Origin: Brevibacterium renqingii
Lineage (GTDB): Bacteria; Actinomycetota; Actinomycetes; Actinomycetales; Brevibacteriaceae
Direction: 5' to 3'
Length of the DNA: 64,000 nt
NCBI RefSeq assembly: GCF_017808105.1
Contig: NZ_JADBHF010000001.1
Location: 248,001 to 312,000, forward strand
The notes beneath the pieces were generated by a model. It was not told the DNA's origin and searched no databases. It was given only the letters and a program-made list of their open reading frames with translations. The stretch's first letter is position 1; the number at the start of each line of letters is the position of its first letter. Shown here one piece after another: positions 1 to 8,863 of this stretch. Both the position numbers and the translations under genes were made by a program.

Positions 1-1222
1 GCCTCCTGGGCGATCACCTTCTTCATCCGGATATGGGAGGCGAGGATGATCAGCCACACGAGCACCGTGGCGAAGGTCGCCAGCGCACCGAGGAGGAACA
101 GCGCCTGGTCGGGGTAGAGGTAGTTGAGGACGACGCCGAGAAGGAGCGCGACGATCATCGTGACCACGGTCGTCACGGGCACGCCGCTGCGCGAGGTGCG
201 GGCGAACGAACGTGGAGCCTGCCCCTGTTCAGCGAGTCCGTGGAGCATCCGGCCCGCACCGAAGATATCGGCGTTGATGGCCGACAGGGCCGCAGTGATG
301 AGGACGACCTGGAGGACGGCGGCGGCTGCGCTGAAGCCGACGGAATCGAAGATCGCGACGAAGGGGCTGATCTCGGAGGTGATCTGGTTCCAGGGCAGGG
401 TGCACATGATCACGCCGAGGGTGAGGACGTAGAAGAGGAGGATGCGCACCGGCACCGAGTTGATGGCGGCCGGCAGCACTTGTTTCGGATTCTGCGCCTC
501 TCCGGCCGTGACTCCGATGATCTCGATGCCGCCGAAGGCGAACATCACGATGGTAAACGATGAGAGCAGTCCCCAGAACCCGTTGGGGAAGAAGCCGCCG
601 TGGTCGAACAGAGCCTGTGGACCCAGCTGGTCGTGGTCGGCGATGCCGAAGCCGAAGATGATGATGGCCACGCCGGCGGCGATGAGGGCGATGATCGCGA
701 CGATCTTGATGAGGGCGAACCAGAATTCGAGCTCTCCGAAGACGATCATATTGAGGGCGGCGATGAAGAAGACGACGGCGAGCACCCAGATCCAGCGGGG
801 GACTCCCGCGAACCAGAAGCCCATGTAGACGCCGATCGCGGTGGCGTCGAAGACGGCGACGAGGACCATTTCGAAGGCGAAGGTCCAGCCGACGAGGAAT
901 CCGGCGAAGGGGTGGATGTAGCGGGAGGCGTACTGGCCGAAGGAACCGGAGACGGGGTGGCGGACGACCAGCTCGCCGAGGGCGCGCATGACCATGAAGA
1001 CGGCGGCACCGCCGATGATGTAGGCGAGCAGCACAGCCGGCCCTGCGGCTTGGATCGACTCGGAGGAGCCCATGAAGAGGCCGGTGCCGATGGCTGAGCC
1101 GAGGGCCATGAAGCGGATGTGCCGGGCGGTCAGGCCCCTTCTCAGACCGACGTTCTCTTCGTGTCCGTTCGCGGTTTCGTCGGTATGGAGCGCCTCGTTG
1201 CGGTCCTTGTCGGCTGGAGCCA
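1..1222 (-). CDS. Amino-acid permease, APC superfamily (3' end outside window)
   Basis: Cytoplasmic-membrane symporter for amino acids. Read on the minus strand from the ATG at 1222, about 407 residues are visible before the window edge and no stop is reached. After a short charged N-terminus comes [21 protein letters not shown], the glycine-rich first helix typical of the AAT group of APC transporters (GabP, ProY, CycA, HutT relatives), followed by a run of hydrophobic helices. A conserved stretch with [17 protein letters not shown] lies near residue 215. An RBS-like GAGGA sits about 13 nt before the ATG. The substrate cannot be fixed from sequence; proline, histidine or GABA type is likeliest. 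It is followed downstream by the window end, so any operon partner is unseen. Confidence 0.9.
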
Positions 1223-1393
1223 TCGGTGTCTGCTGTCCTCTTCTCTCGACTGCCCGAGGTCACCTTGCCTGTTTGATCGTCTGACCGGCCCCAGGGCCAC
1301 ATCAGACTTTCACACCGATACGGCGGCAGAGAACGGATGCCGGGAGAAAGAGTCCGAGATCTCAGAAAGTCGAGTCGGACAGATGGCCGAGAG

Positions 1394-1969
1394 TCAGGCC
1401 GTCTGGCGGTCGGTGGAGAGCATCCCGAAGATGAGGGTGTCCGTCCATTCGCCCTTCGACCACCAGTCCTTGCGCAGGTGCGCTTCCTCCCGCATGCCGA
1501 TCCTTCGAGCCAATTTCGCCGAGGAGGTGTTCCGAGCGTCCATCTGAGCAACGACCCGGTGGAGACCGTAGTGGTCGAAGGCGACGTTGAGGACCGCGAT
1601 GGCCGCCTCGGTGGCGAAACCGTGGCCGCCCGCTGCGGGATCGAGGATCCAGCCGATCTCCGCTTTCTCCTGGGAATCCGAATCGAACCACAGTGAGATA
1701 TTGCCGATGACGTGTGAGCCTGCGATGTCGTCGAGTCCGTCCGCGGTCTCGATCACGAGGGCAAGGGCACGGGATTCGGTCTCGAGCCCCGTACGTCGCA
1801 TCCGTTCGACGATCTTCGTCCGGGCCACCTCGGCGGTCCAAGAATCCTCGAGGAGGAACCGGGCGACGTCCTCACGGGAGAAGATCGGAAGCTGCGCCTC
1901 GGCATCGGATTCGACATACGTGCGCAGGCGCAGACGGTCGGTGGTCAGCGGGAGTTCGAGCGGTTCCAT
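1394..1969 (-). CDS. GNAT-family N-acetyltransferase (RimJ/RimL type)
   Basis: Probable acetyl-CoA-dependent acyltransferase acting on a protein N-terminus or small molecule. The 191-residue product starts LPLTTDRLRLR, the standard opening of RimJ/RimL-like proteins. It then has a central strand with ISLWFDSDSQEKAEIGWIL, the acetyl-CoA loop region GGHGFATEAA near residue 115, and the late motif NTSSAKLARRIGMR followed by LRKDWWSKGEW, all diagnostic for the family. The ATG at 1969 is chosen because the family opening begins immediately after it; an upstream in-frame extension is low-complexity. The gene stands alone, downstream of a small membrane ORF on the same strand. The substrate is unknown. 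Confidence 0.88.
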   Translation of the reverse strand: MEPLELPLTTDRLRLRTYVESDAEAQLPIFSREDVARFLLEDSWTAEVARTKIVERMRRTGLETESRALALVIETADGLDDIAGSHVIGNISLWFDSDSQEKAEIGWILDPAAGGHGFATEAAIAVLNVAFDHYGLHRVVAQMDARNTSSAKLARRIGMREEAHLRKDWWSKGEWTDTLIFGMLSTDRQTA

Positions 1970-2061
1970 GGGCTCACTCTGCCAGGTCGACCTGTGGAGA
2001 TGACGGACGATGCCGGACGCTTCGCTGGGAGCGTCCGGCACCGTCCGCGTTCTTACGGTTC

Positions 2062-2238
2062 TCAGGCGGGGAGGATCCCGCGGCGCTTGGCCATGCGGAC
2101 CAGGGCCGATCCGCCGATGATCGCGGCCACGCCAAAGAAGATGGCGGCACCGATGACCAGCCATTCTTCGCGCCGGAGTCCTCGCCCGCGATGCGAACCG
2201 CTGACAAATGACACCACTGACTCGGTGACAAATGGCAT
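2062..2238 (-). CDS. Possible small single-pass membrane protein
   Basis: A 58-residue frame whose C-terminal half is a convincing hydrophobic helix (WLVIGAAIFFGVAAIIGG) followed by a positively charged tail (RMAKRRG), as in small inner-membrane proteins. The start is uncertain: the ATG at 2238 lies inside a direct repeat upstream of the divergent ABC gene, and a GTG about 16 codons later would also serve. No clear ribosome-binding site is visible. I do not recognise a family. The helix-plus-basic-tail pattern favours a real gene, but the evidence is thin. Confidence 0.4.
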   Translation of the reverse strand: MPFVTESVVSFVSGSHRGRGLRREEWLVIGAAIFFGVAAIIGGSALVRMAKRRGILPA

Positions 2239-2242
2239 CAGT
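2202..2242. promoter_or_regulatory. Pair of 17-bp direct repeats upstream of the ABC exporter operon
   Basis: Two copies of TGACAAATGRCAYCAST lie at 2202-2218 and 2226-2242, 24 bp apart, just upstream of the exporter's -10 box. Spacing near two helical turns fits a regulator binding the same face of DNA, possibly the NarL-type regulator encoded downstream. This role is inferred. Confidence 0.5.
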
Positions 2243-2261
2243 GCAGGCGAGTGCTGTTTTC

Positions 2262-2267
2262 TAGTCT
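2262..2267 (+). promoter_or_regulatory. -10 box TAGTCT, leaderless start of ABC ATPase gene
   Basis: TAGTCT ends 6 nt before the ATG at 2274, so the transcript probably begins at or next to the start codon. There is no Shine-Dalgarno sequence. Confidence 0.55.
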
Positions 2268-2273
2268 GTGGAC

Positions 2274-3248
2274 ATGACTTCGCAGACACCGACTCACACA
2301 CCCACTTCAGCCCCTCCGAGCCAGACGACAACCGACTCCCCAGCAGCCGTCAGCCTCAATCACCTGAGCAAGAGCTTCGGCGATCTGAAAGCCGTCGACG
2401 GCCTCGACCTGGCCATCCGCCCCGGTGAAGTCGTCGCCTTCCTCGGACCCAACGGGGCCGGCAAGACGACGACCATCGACATGCTGCTGGGTCTTTCGCA
2501 GCCGGACGAGGGCTCGGTCGAGATCTTCGGCATGCCGCCTCGGCGGGCGGTCGCCCTCGGTCTCGTCAGCTCGGTGATGCAGACCGGCGGTCTGCTCGAT
2601 GACCTCACCGTCCGCGAAACCGTCGACTACACCTCCGCGATCTTCGCCTCCTCCCTCGACACCGGCCTCGTCCTGCAGCGCGCCGGGATCACCGACATCG
2701 CCGACGCCGTGGTGAAGAAGTGCTCGGGCGGACAGAAACAGCGGCTGCGCTTCGCCATGGCCCTGCTGCCGGACCCGGCCCTCATCGTCCTCGACGAACC
2801 GACCACGGGAATGGACGTCACCGGCCGCCGTGACTTCTGGCACCAGATGCGCGCCGACGCCCTGACCGGCAAGACGATCCTCTTCGCCACCCATTACCTC
2901 GAAGAGGCCGACGAATTCGCCGACCGCGTCGTCCTCGTCGCAGACGGCACCGTCGTCGCCGACGGACCTGCCCACGAGATCCGTGGAATGACCGCGGCGA
3001 AGACCGTGAGCGCGACCCTGCCGCTGACCGACGACACCAGCGAGGCGGGAGTCAGCGAACTGTTCGACCGCCTCGCCGGTCTGGCCGGAGTCGAATCCAT
3101 CGAAGTGGCGGCCAGACGACTGAAGATGCGCACCACCGACTCGGACGCGGCGGCCAAGACGCTCTTCGACAACGCCTGCACCGACCTCGAGATCACCTCT
3201 CACTCGCTTGAAGACGCGTTCATCAGCCTCACCTCGAAAGGAGCCTGA
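2274..3248 (+). CDS. ABC-2 type exporter, ATP-binding protein
   Basis: Nucleotide-binding subunit of a drug- or lipid-type ABC exporter. After a Pro/Thr-rich N-terminus the ATPase domain shows Walker A GPNGAGKT near residue 60, the signature CSGGQKQR, Walker B LIVLDEPT and the switch histidine in FATHYLEEADEF. A C-terminal extension of about 80 residues resembles those of daunorubicin-resistance (DrrA-like) ATPases. The ATG at 2274 is preferred to the GTG at 2268 because TAGTCT ends 6 nt before it. The permease gene begins 1 bp after this stop, and a two-component system follows, so the four genes probably form one operon. The transported substrate is unknown. Confidence 0.92.
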   Translation: MTSQTPTHTPTSAPPSQTTTDSPAAVSLNHLSKSFGDLKAVDGLDLAIRPGEVVAFLGPNGAGKTTTIDMLLGLSQPDEGSVEIFGMPPRRAVALGLVSSVMQTGGLLDDLTVRETVDYTSAIFASSLDTGLVLQRAGITDIADAVVKKCSGGQKQRLRFAMALLPDPALIVLDEPTTGMDVTGRRDFWHQMRADALTGKTILFATHYLEEADEFADRVVLVADGTVVADGPAHEIRGMTAAKTVSATLPLTDDTSEAGVSELFDRLAGLAGVESIEVAARRLKMRTTDSDAAAKTLFDNACTDLEITSHSLEDAFISLTSKGA

Positions 3249-3249
3249 C

Positions 3250-4095
3250 ATGTCCGTTCAGCACTCAACCCGACCGACCGGGACCGTCAGCTCGCGCACG
3301 GCACCGGGCCCCGCCTCGGCGACGTTCCTCACCTCACTGGAGAACCGACGGGTGCCCCGCCTCGGCGGATTCTCCCTCACCCTGCTGCGGCTCGAACTGC
3401 TGCGGAAGCTGCGCAACCGGCGCACACTGATCTTCACGATGATCATGCCCGCGGTCTTCTACCTCATCTTCGGACTGACGAACAAGGACGAGATGCTCGG
3501 GAACACGAACGCCGCGCTCTACATCTCGGTGTCCCTGGCCACCTACGGGGCGATGATCGCCACCACCACCGGCGGTGCGCAGGTCGCCGTCGAACGGGCG
3601 CTCGGCTGGAGCCGCCAGCTCGCACTGACACCCCTGCACCCGGCGGCCTACATCCTCATCAAGGTGATCGTGTCCATGGCCCTCGGTGCGGTGTCCGTCA
3701 TCGTCGTCTTCGTCCTCGCCGCCGTCACCGGTGTCCACGCACCATTGGGCACACTCATCGCCTCCGGCCTCCTCGTCATCCTCACCTCCGGGGTCTTCGC
3801 GGCCTTCGGCGTCATGCTCGGCTACCTGCTGCCGGCGGAGAACGCGATCCAGGTCGCCAGCATGGTCCTCGGAATCCTCTCGCTCATCGGCGGACTCTTC
3901 GTCCCCTTGGAGATCTGGCCGGACACTCTGCAGACGATCGCCCGCTTCACCCCGGCGTATGGAGTCGGCGAAATCGCCCGGGCACCGCTCGGCGGGGGTT
4001 ACGATCATTGGGCGATCGTCAGCGTCATCGTGTGGCTGGGGATCTTCGTCGCAGGCTCGGCCTGGGCCCTGCGCCGGGACACCGCCCGAGTGTGA
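3250..4095 (+). CDS. ABC-2 type exporter, permease protein
   Basis: Membrane subunit of the exporter, 281 residues. A polar N-terminus of about 50 residues leads to LRKLRNRRTLIFTMIMPAV, the entry into the first membrane helix typical of ABC-2 permeases. Five more hydrophobic segments follow, with the conserved region around GGLFVPLEIWPDTLQTIARF. A strong AAAGGAG lies 5 nt before the ATG at 3250, and the ATPase gene ends 1 bp upstream, so both subunits are translated from one mRNA. The gene is complete and of normal length. Confidence 0.9.
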   Translation: MSVQHSTRPTGTVSSRTAPGPASATFLTSLENRRVPRLGGFSLTLLRLELLRKLRNRRTLIFTMIMPAVFYLIFGLTNKDEMLGNTNAALYISVSLATYGAMIATTTGGAQVAVERALGWSRQLALTPLHPAAYILIKVIVSMALGAVSVIVVFVLAAVTGVHAPLGTLIASGLLVILTSGVFAAFGVMLGYLLPAENAIQVASMVLGILSLIGGLFVPLEIWPDTLQTIARFTPAYGVGEIARAPLGGGYDHWAIVSVIVWLGIFVAGSAWALRRDTARV

Positions 4096-4204
4096 GCGCG
4101 GTGGCCGCCAGCGGAGGCCAGGTCGCGGACCGGCCCGTGGAATCGCGACCGGAGCACACGGCGAACACGATGCAGCCAGGGCACAGTGACGGAGGAAGGA
4201 ACCA

Positions 4205-5494
4205 GTGACCGCGAACGAGACCACCGGCGAGGCGAGGACCGAGTCCTCGCCTGCCGGGCTGCGTCCGCTGAATTTCATGAGCTGGTTCTTCCCGTTCTTC
4301 TGGCTCGTCTTCCTCGCCTACCCGCTCGCGGGTTCGATCCAGCACGAGGGCACACAGTGGATTTGGGGTGTGAGCCTGACAGTCCTCTTTGCGGTCGTCT
4401 TCTACATCGGCATGATCGCCGGCGGCATCGGCCTGGGCACCTTCGCCCGCACGATGCGCAACCCGCGAGCCCGCCGGACGCGTCAGGCCCTCGTCGTCGT
4501 CAACGCCTCCATCGTCGGCATGATCGTCATCACCGCTGCGGCTGTTCCGATCGTCGGTGAGGAGGCGCTGTCCTTCCTCGCCTATATCTCCGTCCTTGCC
4601 GTCGTTGCCATCCGCAGGGTCGTCCCCGGGGTCATCATCGCGGCCTCGACCCTCCTCGTCGCCGAGGCGGCTCAACGTCTCGTGCCCGGGTGGACTCATG
4701 ATTGGTCCTCCACCTTCGGAATCTCGATCTCCGGGTTCGCCATGGTCATGGCTCTCATGGCGGGGGACCGTGCCAGAGCGGCCCGTGCGGCCGAGGTGGA
4801 GAACCACAGGCTCGAACGGGAGGCCGAACGTCTGCGCGTGTCCCAGGTCGTCCATGATGTGCTCGGGCACTCGCTGACCGTCATCGCGCTCAAGGCTCAG
4901 CTGGCGGCGAAGCTCGAAGCCGCCGGCTCCCCGGACGCCGCCCGCCACATCGCCGAGATCGAAGAACTCGCCCGCAGCGCGCTCGCCGACGTCCGCACGA
5001 CCGTGCAGGGCACACGGATGGTCTCCCTGGCCGAGGAACTCGTCGAAGCGACGCGGGCGCTGCGGGCCGCCGACATCTTGGTCGAAGCCCCGACCTCGGT
5101 CGAGGTCGTCGACCCACGGCTGCGGGAACTCTTCGCCTGGAGCCTGCGCGAAGGCAGCACGAACATCCTCCGGCACGCCCGTGCCCGACGGGTCATCATC
5201 GTCCTCGAGAGGAACCGATTGACCATCAGCAACGACAACGGCCGCAACGATGCCCCCGCGCACCCGGCTGCGACGCTCAACCTCGGCGAGGTGGGTGCCG
5301 GCTCCGGGCTGCAGGGATTGCGGAGTCGGGCCCTCGCACTCGGCGGGAGCCTGCGGACACAGCGGACCGATGACGGCTTCGAACTCATCGTCGAAGGAGC
5401 GGAGGTGGACGTCGGCCGTCCCTGCGGGGGCGCAGATGCCGTCGAACTCGACGCAGAGGGAGGTGAGGCCGGTGACGACGCTGCTCATCGCTGA
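4205..5494 (+). CDS. Sensor histidine kinase, NarL/DesK-type (HisKA_3)
   Basis: Membrane sensor kinase, 429 residues, that phosphorylates the response regulator encoded next. About five hydrophobic segments occupy residues 25-175, with almost no extracytoplasmic loop, suggesting it senses a signal in or at the membrane. The dimerisation/phosphoacceptor helix reads VVHDVLGHSL with His217. The ATPase domain has an N box around REGSTNILRHA and a G box in GAGSGLQGLRSR. The GTG at 4205 is preceded by GGAGGAAGG. It overlaps the regulator gene by 23 bp, showing translational coupling. Its place behind an ABC-2 exporter suggests control of that exporter, as in DesKR- and LiaRS-like systems. Confidence 0.9.
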   Translation: MTANETTGEARTESSPAGLRPLNFMSWFFPFFWLVFLAYPLAGSIQHEGTQWIWGVSLTVLFAVVFYIGMIAGGIGLGTFARTMRNPRARRTRQALVVVNASIVGMIVITAAAVPIVGEEALSFLAYISVLAVVAIRRVVPGVIIAASTLLVAEAAQRLVPGWTHDWSSTFGISISGFAMVMALMAGDRARAARAAEVENHRLEREAERLRVSQVVHDVLGHSLTVIALKAQLAAKLEAAGSPDAARHIAEIEELARSALADVRTTVQGTRMVSLAEELVEATRALRAADILVEAPTSVEVVDPRLRELFAWSLREGSTNILRHARARRVIIVLERNRLTISNDNGRNDAPAHPAATLNLGEVGAGSGLQGLRSRALALGGSLRTQRTDDGFELIVEGAEVDVGRPCGGADAVELDAEGGEAGDDAAHR

Positions 5495-6077
5495 CGATCA
5501 GACCATGGTCCGTGAGGCGCTCGCCGCTCTGCTGGGAATGGAGTCCGACTTCGAGGTCGTCGCCCAGTGCACCCGCGGTGCCGAGGTCGTGCCCGCCGTC
5601 GCCGAGGCCCGCCCCGATGTCGCACTGCTCGACGTGGACATGCCCGAACCCGACGGTCTCACTGTCGCCGCGACCCTGAACGTGGAGTTTCCTGAGGTCA
5701 AGGTCATCATCGTCACGACCTATGGCCGGCCCGGCTGGGTCAAGCGAGCCTTGGATGCCGGGGTCAGCGGATTCATGGTCAAGGACGCCCCGGTCGACCA
5801 CCTCGCCGACGGGATTCGACGCGTCATGGCCGGGATGTCGGTCATCGACCCCGAGCTCGTCGTCGAATCGACGATGCACGGGGCTTCGCCGCTCACGGCT
5901 CGGGAGACCGATGTGCTCCGCGCAGCCGCGGACGGGGCCAGCGTCGACGAGGTGGCCGCTCAGCTGTTCCTGTCCGCCGGGACCGTGCGGAATCGGCTGT
6001 CCTCGGCGATCGGGAAGACGAACGCTCGCAACCGTGCCGATGCCGCCCGGATCGCCGCGGAGAACGGTTGGCTGTAG
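5472..6077 (+). CDS. Response regulator, NarL/FixJ family
   Basis: Two-domain transcription factor of 201 residues. The receiver begins TTLLIADDQTMVREAL, with the acidic pocket ADD, the phosphoacceptor Asp in DVALLDVDMPEPDG and the Lys in FMVKDAP. The C-terminal LuxR-type helix-turn-helix starts at SPLTARETDVLRA and includes AAQLFLSAGTVRNRLSSAIGK. The GTG at 5472 lies inside the kinase gene, 3 nt after GAGGTGAGG-like sequence. It most likely controls the exporter operon that ends with it; the 24-bp-spaced direct repeats at 2202-2242 are a candidate target. Confidence 0.92.
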   Translation: MTTLLIADDQTMVREALAALLGMESDFEVVAQCTRGAEVVPAVAEARPDVALLDVDMPEPDGLTVAATLNVEFPEVKVIIVTTYGRPGWVKRALDAGVSGFMVKDAPVDHLADGIRRVMAGMSVIDPELVVESTMHGASPLTARETDVLRAAADGASVDEVAAQLFLSAGTVRNRLSSAIGKTNARNRADAARIAAENGWL

Positions 6078-6088
6078 GCCTCAGCCCG

Positions 6089-7189
6089 TCACCGCTTGAG
6101 CGCCTGGCCCCACGTCAGCTTCGGTCCCGACTTGAGGATCGAGCGCTCGAAGATGCGGGTCGCCAGGAGCAGCGCCAGCAGTGTGGTGACGATGAGGATG
6201 AGCAGGGAGACGAGCGGCTCCCACCATGCGATCGTGCCGAGGAAGACGCGCATCGGCACCGCGACCGCCGCCGAGAACGGGATGTAGGACAGCACGGCCA
6301 TGACGGTCTCGTTCGATGAGAAGATGATCACGCCCATATAGGGCAGGAAGATGAGCATCATGATCGGCGTGCTCGTCGAAGCCAGGTCTTCGGTGCGCGA
6401 GACCATGGACGCGGCGGCCGCGTAGAGGGCGGCGACCATGACGAAGCCGACGACGAAGAGCGGGACGAACCAGGCGATCGGCTCGACCACCTTGCCGAGC
6501 ACGAGATCGTTCCCGCTGATGGCGGCGCCGGTCAGCACCGCGACCGCGGTGAGCCCGATCTGTGCGAAGGCGAGGACAGTGCACGCGATGACCTTGCCGA
6601 ACATGAGCACCCGCGCCGAGGTGGACGCGAGCAGGATCTCGACGATCCGTGACTGCTTCTCCTCCACGACCGAGGAGGCGATCGTGTTGCCGAAGGTCAT
6701 GGCGGCCATGAAGAACACCAGGCCGAGGCCGAGCCCGATGAAGTATGTCAGCGTCGGATCCGGGGCGTCGGGGTCGAGGAGTTCGACCTCAGGCGTGAGG
6801 CTGAGCGAGGCGATGAGTGACTCCGGTGCCGAGCGCAGCGAGAGCACGGCGAGCCCGGTCGGCGAGTTCGGGGACTCGAGGACGGCCGCCTCGACCTCCT
6901 CGGCGGTGATCAGGGCCTTCGCCTCGTCTGCGTCGTCGACTTCGATGGGCTCGATGTCCTCGATGCCGGCCACGGCCTGCGCCGACGCCGAGGTGACCGC
7001 CACCTTGTCCGTGGAGGAGAACAGAGTGGGCAGCGTCCCGGAGACCCCGACGAGCACGCCGAGGATGACGATGGAGAGGATCGTCGAGATCATGAACGCC
7101 TTGGACTTGAGGCGGACCATGATCTCGCGTTCGATGACCAGGCCCATGGCGGTGGTGAATCCTGCCCTGTGCGTGACTGCCCGGCTCAT
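6089..7189 (-). CDS. ABC-2 type exporter, permease protein (NatB-like)
   Basis: Membrane subunit of 366 residues. The N-terminal part, IEREIMVRLKSKAFMISTILSI, is typical of NatB/YhaP-type permeases. It is followed by one helix, a large extracytoplasmic segment of about 150 residues and then a block of five or six helices with the conserved GNTIASSVVEEKQSRIVEILL motif region (cytoplasmic coupling helix). Its ATG at 7189 overlaps the ATPase stop in an ATGA junction, so the two are coupled. It converges with the response-regulator gene of the other exporter system, 11 bp away. The substrate is unknown; NatAB relatives export sodium or antimicrobial compounds. Confidence 0.9.
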   Translation of the reverse strand: MSRAVTHRAGFTTAMGLVIEREIMVRLKSKAFMISTILSIVILGVLVGVSGTLPTLFSSTDKVAVTSASAQAVAGIEDIEPIEVDDADEAKALITAEEVEAAVLESPNSPTGLAVLSLRSAPESLIASLSLTPEVELLDPDAPDPTLTYFIGLGLGLVFFMAAMTFGNTIASSVVEEKQSRIVEILLASTSARVLMFGKVIACTVLAFAQIGLTAVAVLTGAAISGNDLVLGKVVEPIAWFVPLFVVGFVMVAALYAAAASMVSRTEDLASTSTPIMMLIFLPYMGVIIFSSNETVMAVLSYIPFSAAVAVPMRVFLGTIAWWEPLVSLLILIVTTLLALLLATRIFERSILKSGPKLTWGQALKR

Positions 7190-8073
7190 GACTGTGTGAC
7201 CTCCTGGAAGAGTCGGTTGAGCGCGACCTCGTGCGGGGCGAAGGACGAGACCGATGACACGCTCAGGGCCTGTCGCAGGACCGCTTCGGCCGCTGCGGAA
7301 TCTGGGGCGGTGAAGCGGACCCAGTTGCCGTCGAGTTCGACGACGGAGACCGCGGGCACCCCGCGCACCCATCCGAGGTCGGCATCGGCCTGCAGGGTCC
7401 ATTCGGGCAGGCTGCGCTGGCGGCGCAGCTCTTCTGTGGTGCCGGCGGCGACGAGGCGGCCGTCATTGATGATGACGAGGTCGTCGACGAGGCGTTCGAC
7501 GAGGTCGAGCTGATGGCTGGAGAACAGCACCGGGGCGCCGGAGGCGGCGAAGGAGGTGAGCACGTCGAGGGTGCGTTCGACGGCTGCGGGGTCGAGGCCG
7601 GAGAAGGGCTCGTCGAGGACGAGGGCCTGCGGGTCGTGGATGAGGGCGGCCGCGATCTGGACTTTCTGCTGATTGCCGAGGCTGACGGATTCGAGGGTGT
7701 CGGTCGGCTCGCCCCTCAGTTCGAGCTGTTCGAGGAGCTCGAGTCCGCGCGCCTTCGCGGCCCGGCGGGTCAGCCCGTGGAAGCGGGCGAGGTAGACGAG
7801 CTGGTCGATGATCGGCATCTTCGGGTACAGGCCGCGCTCTTCGGGCATGTAGCCGATGGCGCTGCGGTGGCCCGGGGTGATCGGTTCGCCGTCGACGGTG
7901 ATGCGTCCGCGGTCGACGGCCAGCACCCCGAGGAGGATCCGCATGGTCGTGGTCTTGCCCGAACCGTTCGATCCGACGAATCCGGTCATCCGACCATCGC
8001 CGATGTCGAAGCTGAGGTCGTGCAGGACCTGCTTGTCGCCGAAGCTGCGGCTGATGCTGTCCAGGGTGATCAT
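7186..8073 (-). CDS. ABC-2 type exporter, ATP-binding protein (NatA-like)
   Basis: ATPase subunit, 295 residues. It begins MITLDSISRSFGDKQVLHDL; Walker A is GSNGSGKT near residue 38, the signature is VSLGNQQKVQIAAAL (a degenerate LSGGQ, as in many NatA/YhaQ ATPases), Walker B is ALVLDEPFSGLDP, and the switch His is in FSSHQLDLVE. A C-terminal domain of about 90 residues corresponds to DUF4162. TAGCGT ends 6 nt before the ATG, implying a leaderless mRNA. It lies downstream of a two-component system on the same strand, 118 bp away. Confidence 0.92.
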   Translation of the reverse strand: MITLDSISRSFGDKQVLHDLSFDIGDGRMTGFVGSNGSGKTTTMRILLGVLAVDRGRITVDGEPITPGHRSAIGYMPEERGLYPKMPIIDQLVYLARFHGLTRRAAKARGLELLEQLELRGEPTDTLESVSLGNQQKVQIAAALIHDPQALVLDEPFSGLDPAAVERTLDVLTSFAASGAPVLFSSHQLDLVERLVDDLVIINDGRLVAAGTTEELRRQRSLPEWTLQADADLGWVRGVPAVSVVELDGNWVRFTAPDSAAAEAVLRQALSVSSVSSFAPHEVALNRLFQEVTQS

Positions 8074-8079
8074 GCCTCA

Positions 8080-8085
8080 ACGCTA
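8080..8085 (-). promoter_or_regulatory. -10 box TAGCGT, leaderless start of NatA-like gene
   Basis: TAGCGT on the minus strand ends 6 nt before the ATG at 8073, so the exporter genes can be transcribed separately from the two-component genes upstream. Confidence 0.5.
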
Positions 8086-8191
8086 TGCGGAGATCGGCCT
8101 CGGGGGATCAGCCTTGCGGGTGATATTGCGACCCCCTGTGTGGGGGAGTGGGGACAGGCGAGAAGCCGAGATGGCAGGCTTACGCGCCGGA

Positions 8192-8863
8192 TCAGCGCCT
8201 GTCCTCGTACCGGCCGATCGTGACGACACCGTTCTCGTAGGCCCAGATCACGGCGTGGATGCGGTCGCGCAGGTCGAGCTTCGTCAGCAGGTTCGACACA
8301 TGGGTCTTCACGGTCGCCTCACCGACGAAGAGCGAGCCGGCGATCTCGGCATTGCTCGCTCCGGTCGCCACCAGTCGAAGCACTTCGAGTTCCCGCTCGG
8401 TCAGCCGCTCGAGTTCCGGCGCCGAGGGGGCGGTCGGTTCCGGCGTGGATACCGAGCGTTCGATGACGCGCCGGGTCACCTCGGGAGACAGCAGGCCATC
8501 GCCTCCGGCCAGGGCGACGACGGCGGCGATGAGCTGCTCCGCCTCGGCGGTCTTGAGGAGGAACCCGCTGGCCCCTGCCGCCAGCGCCCGGAACAGGAAG
8601 TCGTCGCGGTCGAAGGTCGTGAGCATGAGGACGGCGCCGGCGGCGCCTCGGCGGACGATCTCCGCGGTCGACTCGAGCCCGTCCATGACAGGCATCTGCA
8701 CATCCATGCAGATGACGTCCGGGGAGAGTTCGAGGGCGCGATCGATGGCGATCCGGCCGTTCTCGGCCTCACCGACGACGGTGATGCCGTCCTCGCTCTC
8801 GAGGATCGTGCGGAAGCCGGTGCGGACCATCGACTGGTCGTCGACGAGGAGGACTCGGATCAT
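8192..8863 (-). CDS. Response regulator, NarL/FixJ family
   Basis: DNA-binding regulator of 223 residues. The receiver opens MIRVLLVDDQSMVRTGF, with the phosphoacceptor Asp in DVICMDVQMPVMDG and the conserved Lys in GFLLKTAEAEQL. An acidic Pro-rich linker (about residues 138-152) leads to a LuxR-type HTH with LTERELEVLRLVATGASNAE and VKTHVSNLLTKL. Its ATG overlaps the kinase stop by 4 bp (ATGA). The genes for a NatAB-like exporter lie just downstream, which makes that exporter the likely target. Confidence 0.92.
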   Translation of the reverse strand: MIRVLLVDDQSMVRTGFRTILESEDGITVVGEAENGRIAIDRALELSPDVICMDVQMPVMDGLESTAEIVRRGAAGAVLMLTTFDRDDFLFRALAAGASGFLLKTAEAEQLIAAVVALAGGDGLLSPEVTRRVIERSVSTPEPTAPSAPELERLTERELEVLRLVATGASNAEIAGSLFVGEATVKTHVSNLLTKLDLRDRIHAVIWAYENGVVTIGRYEDRR

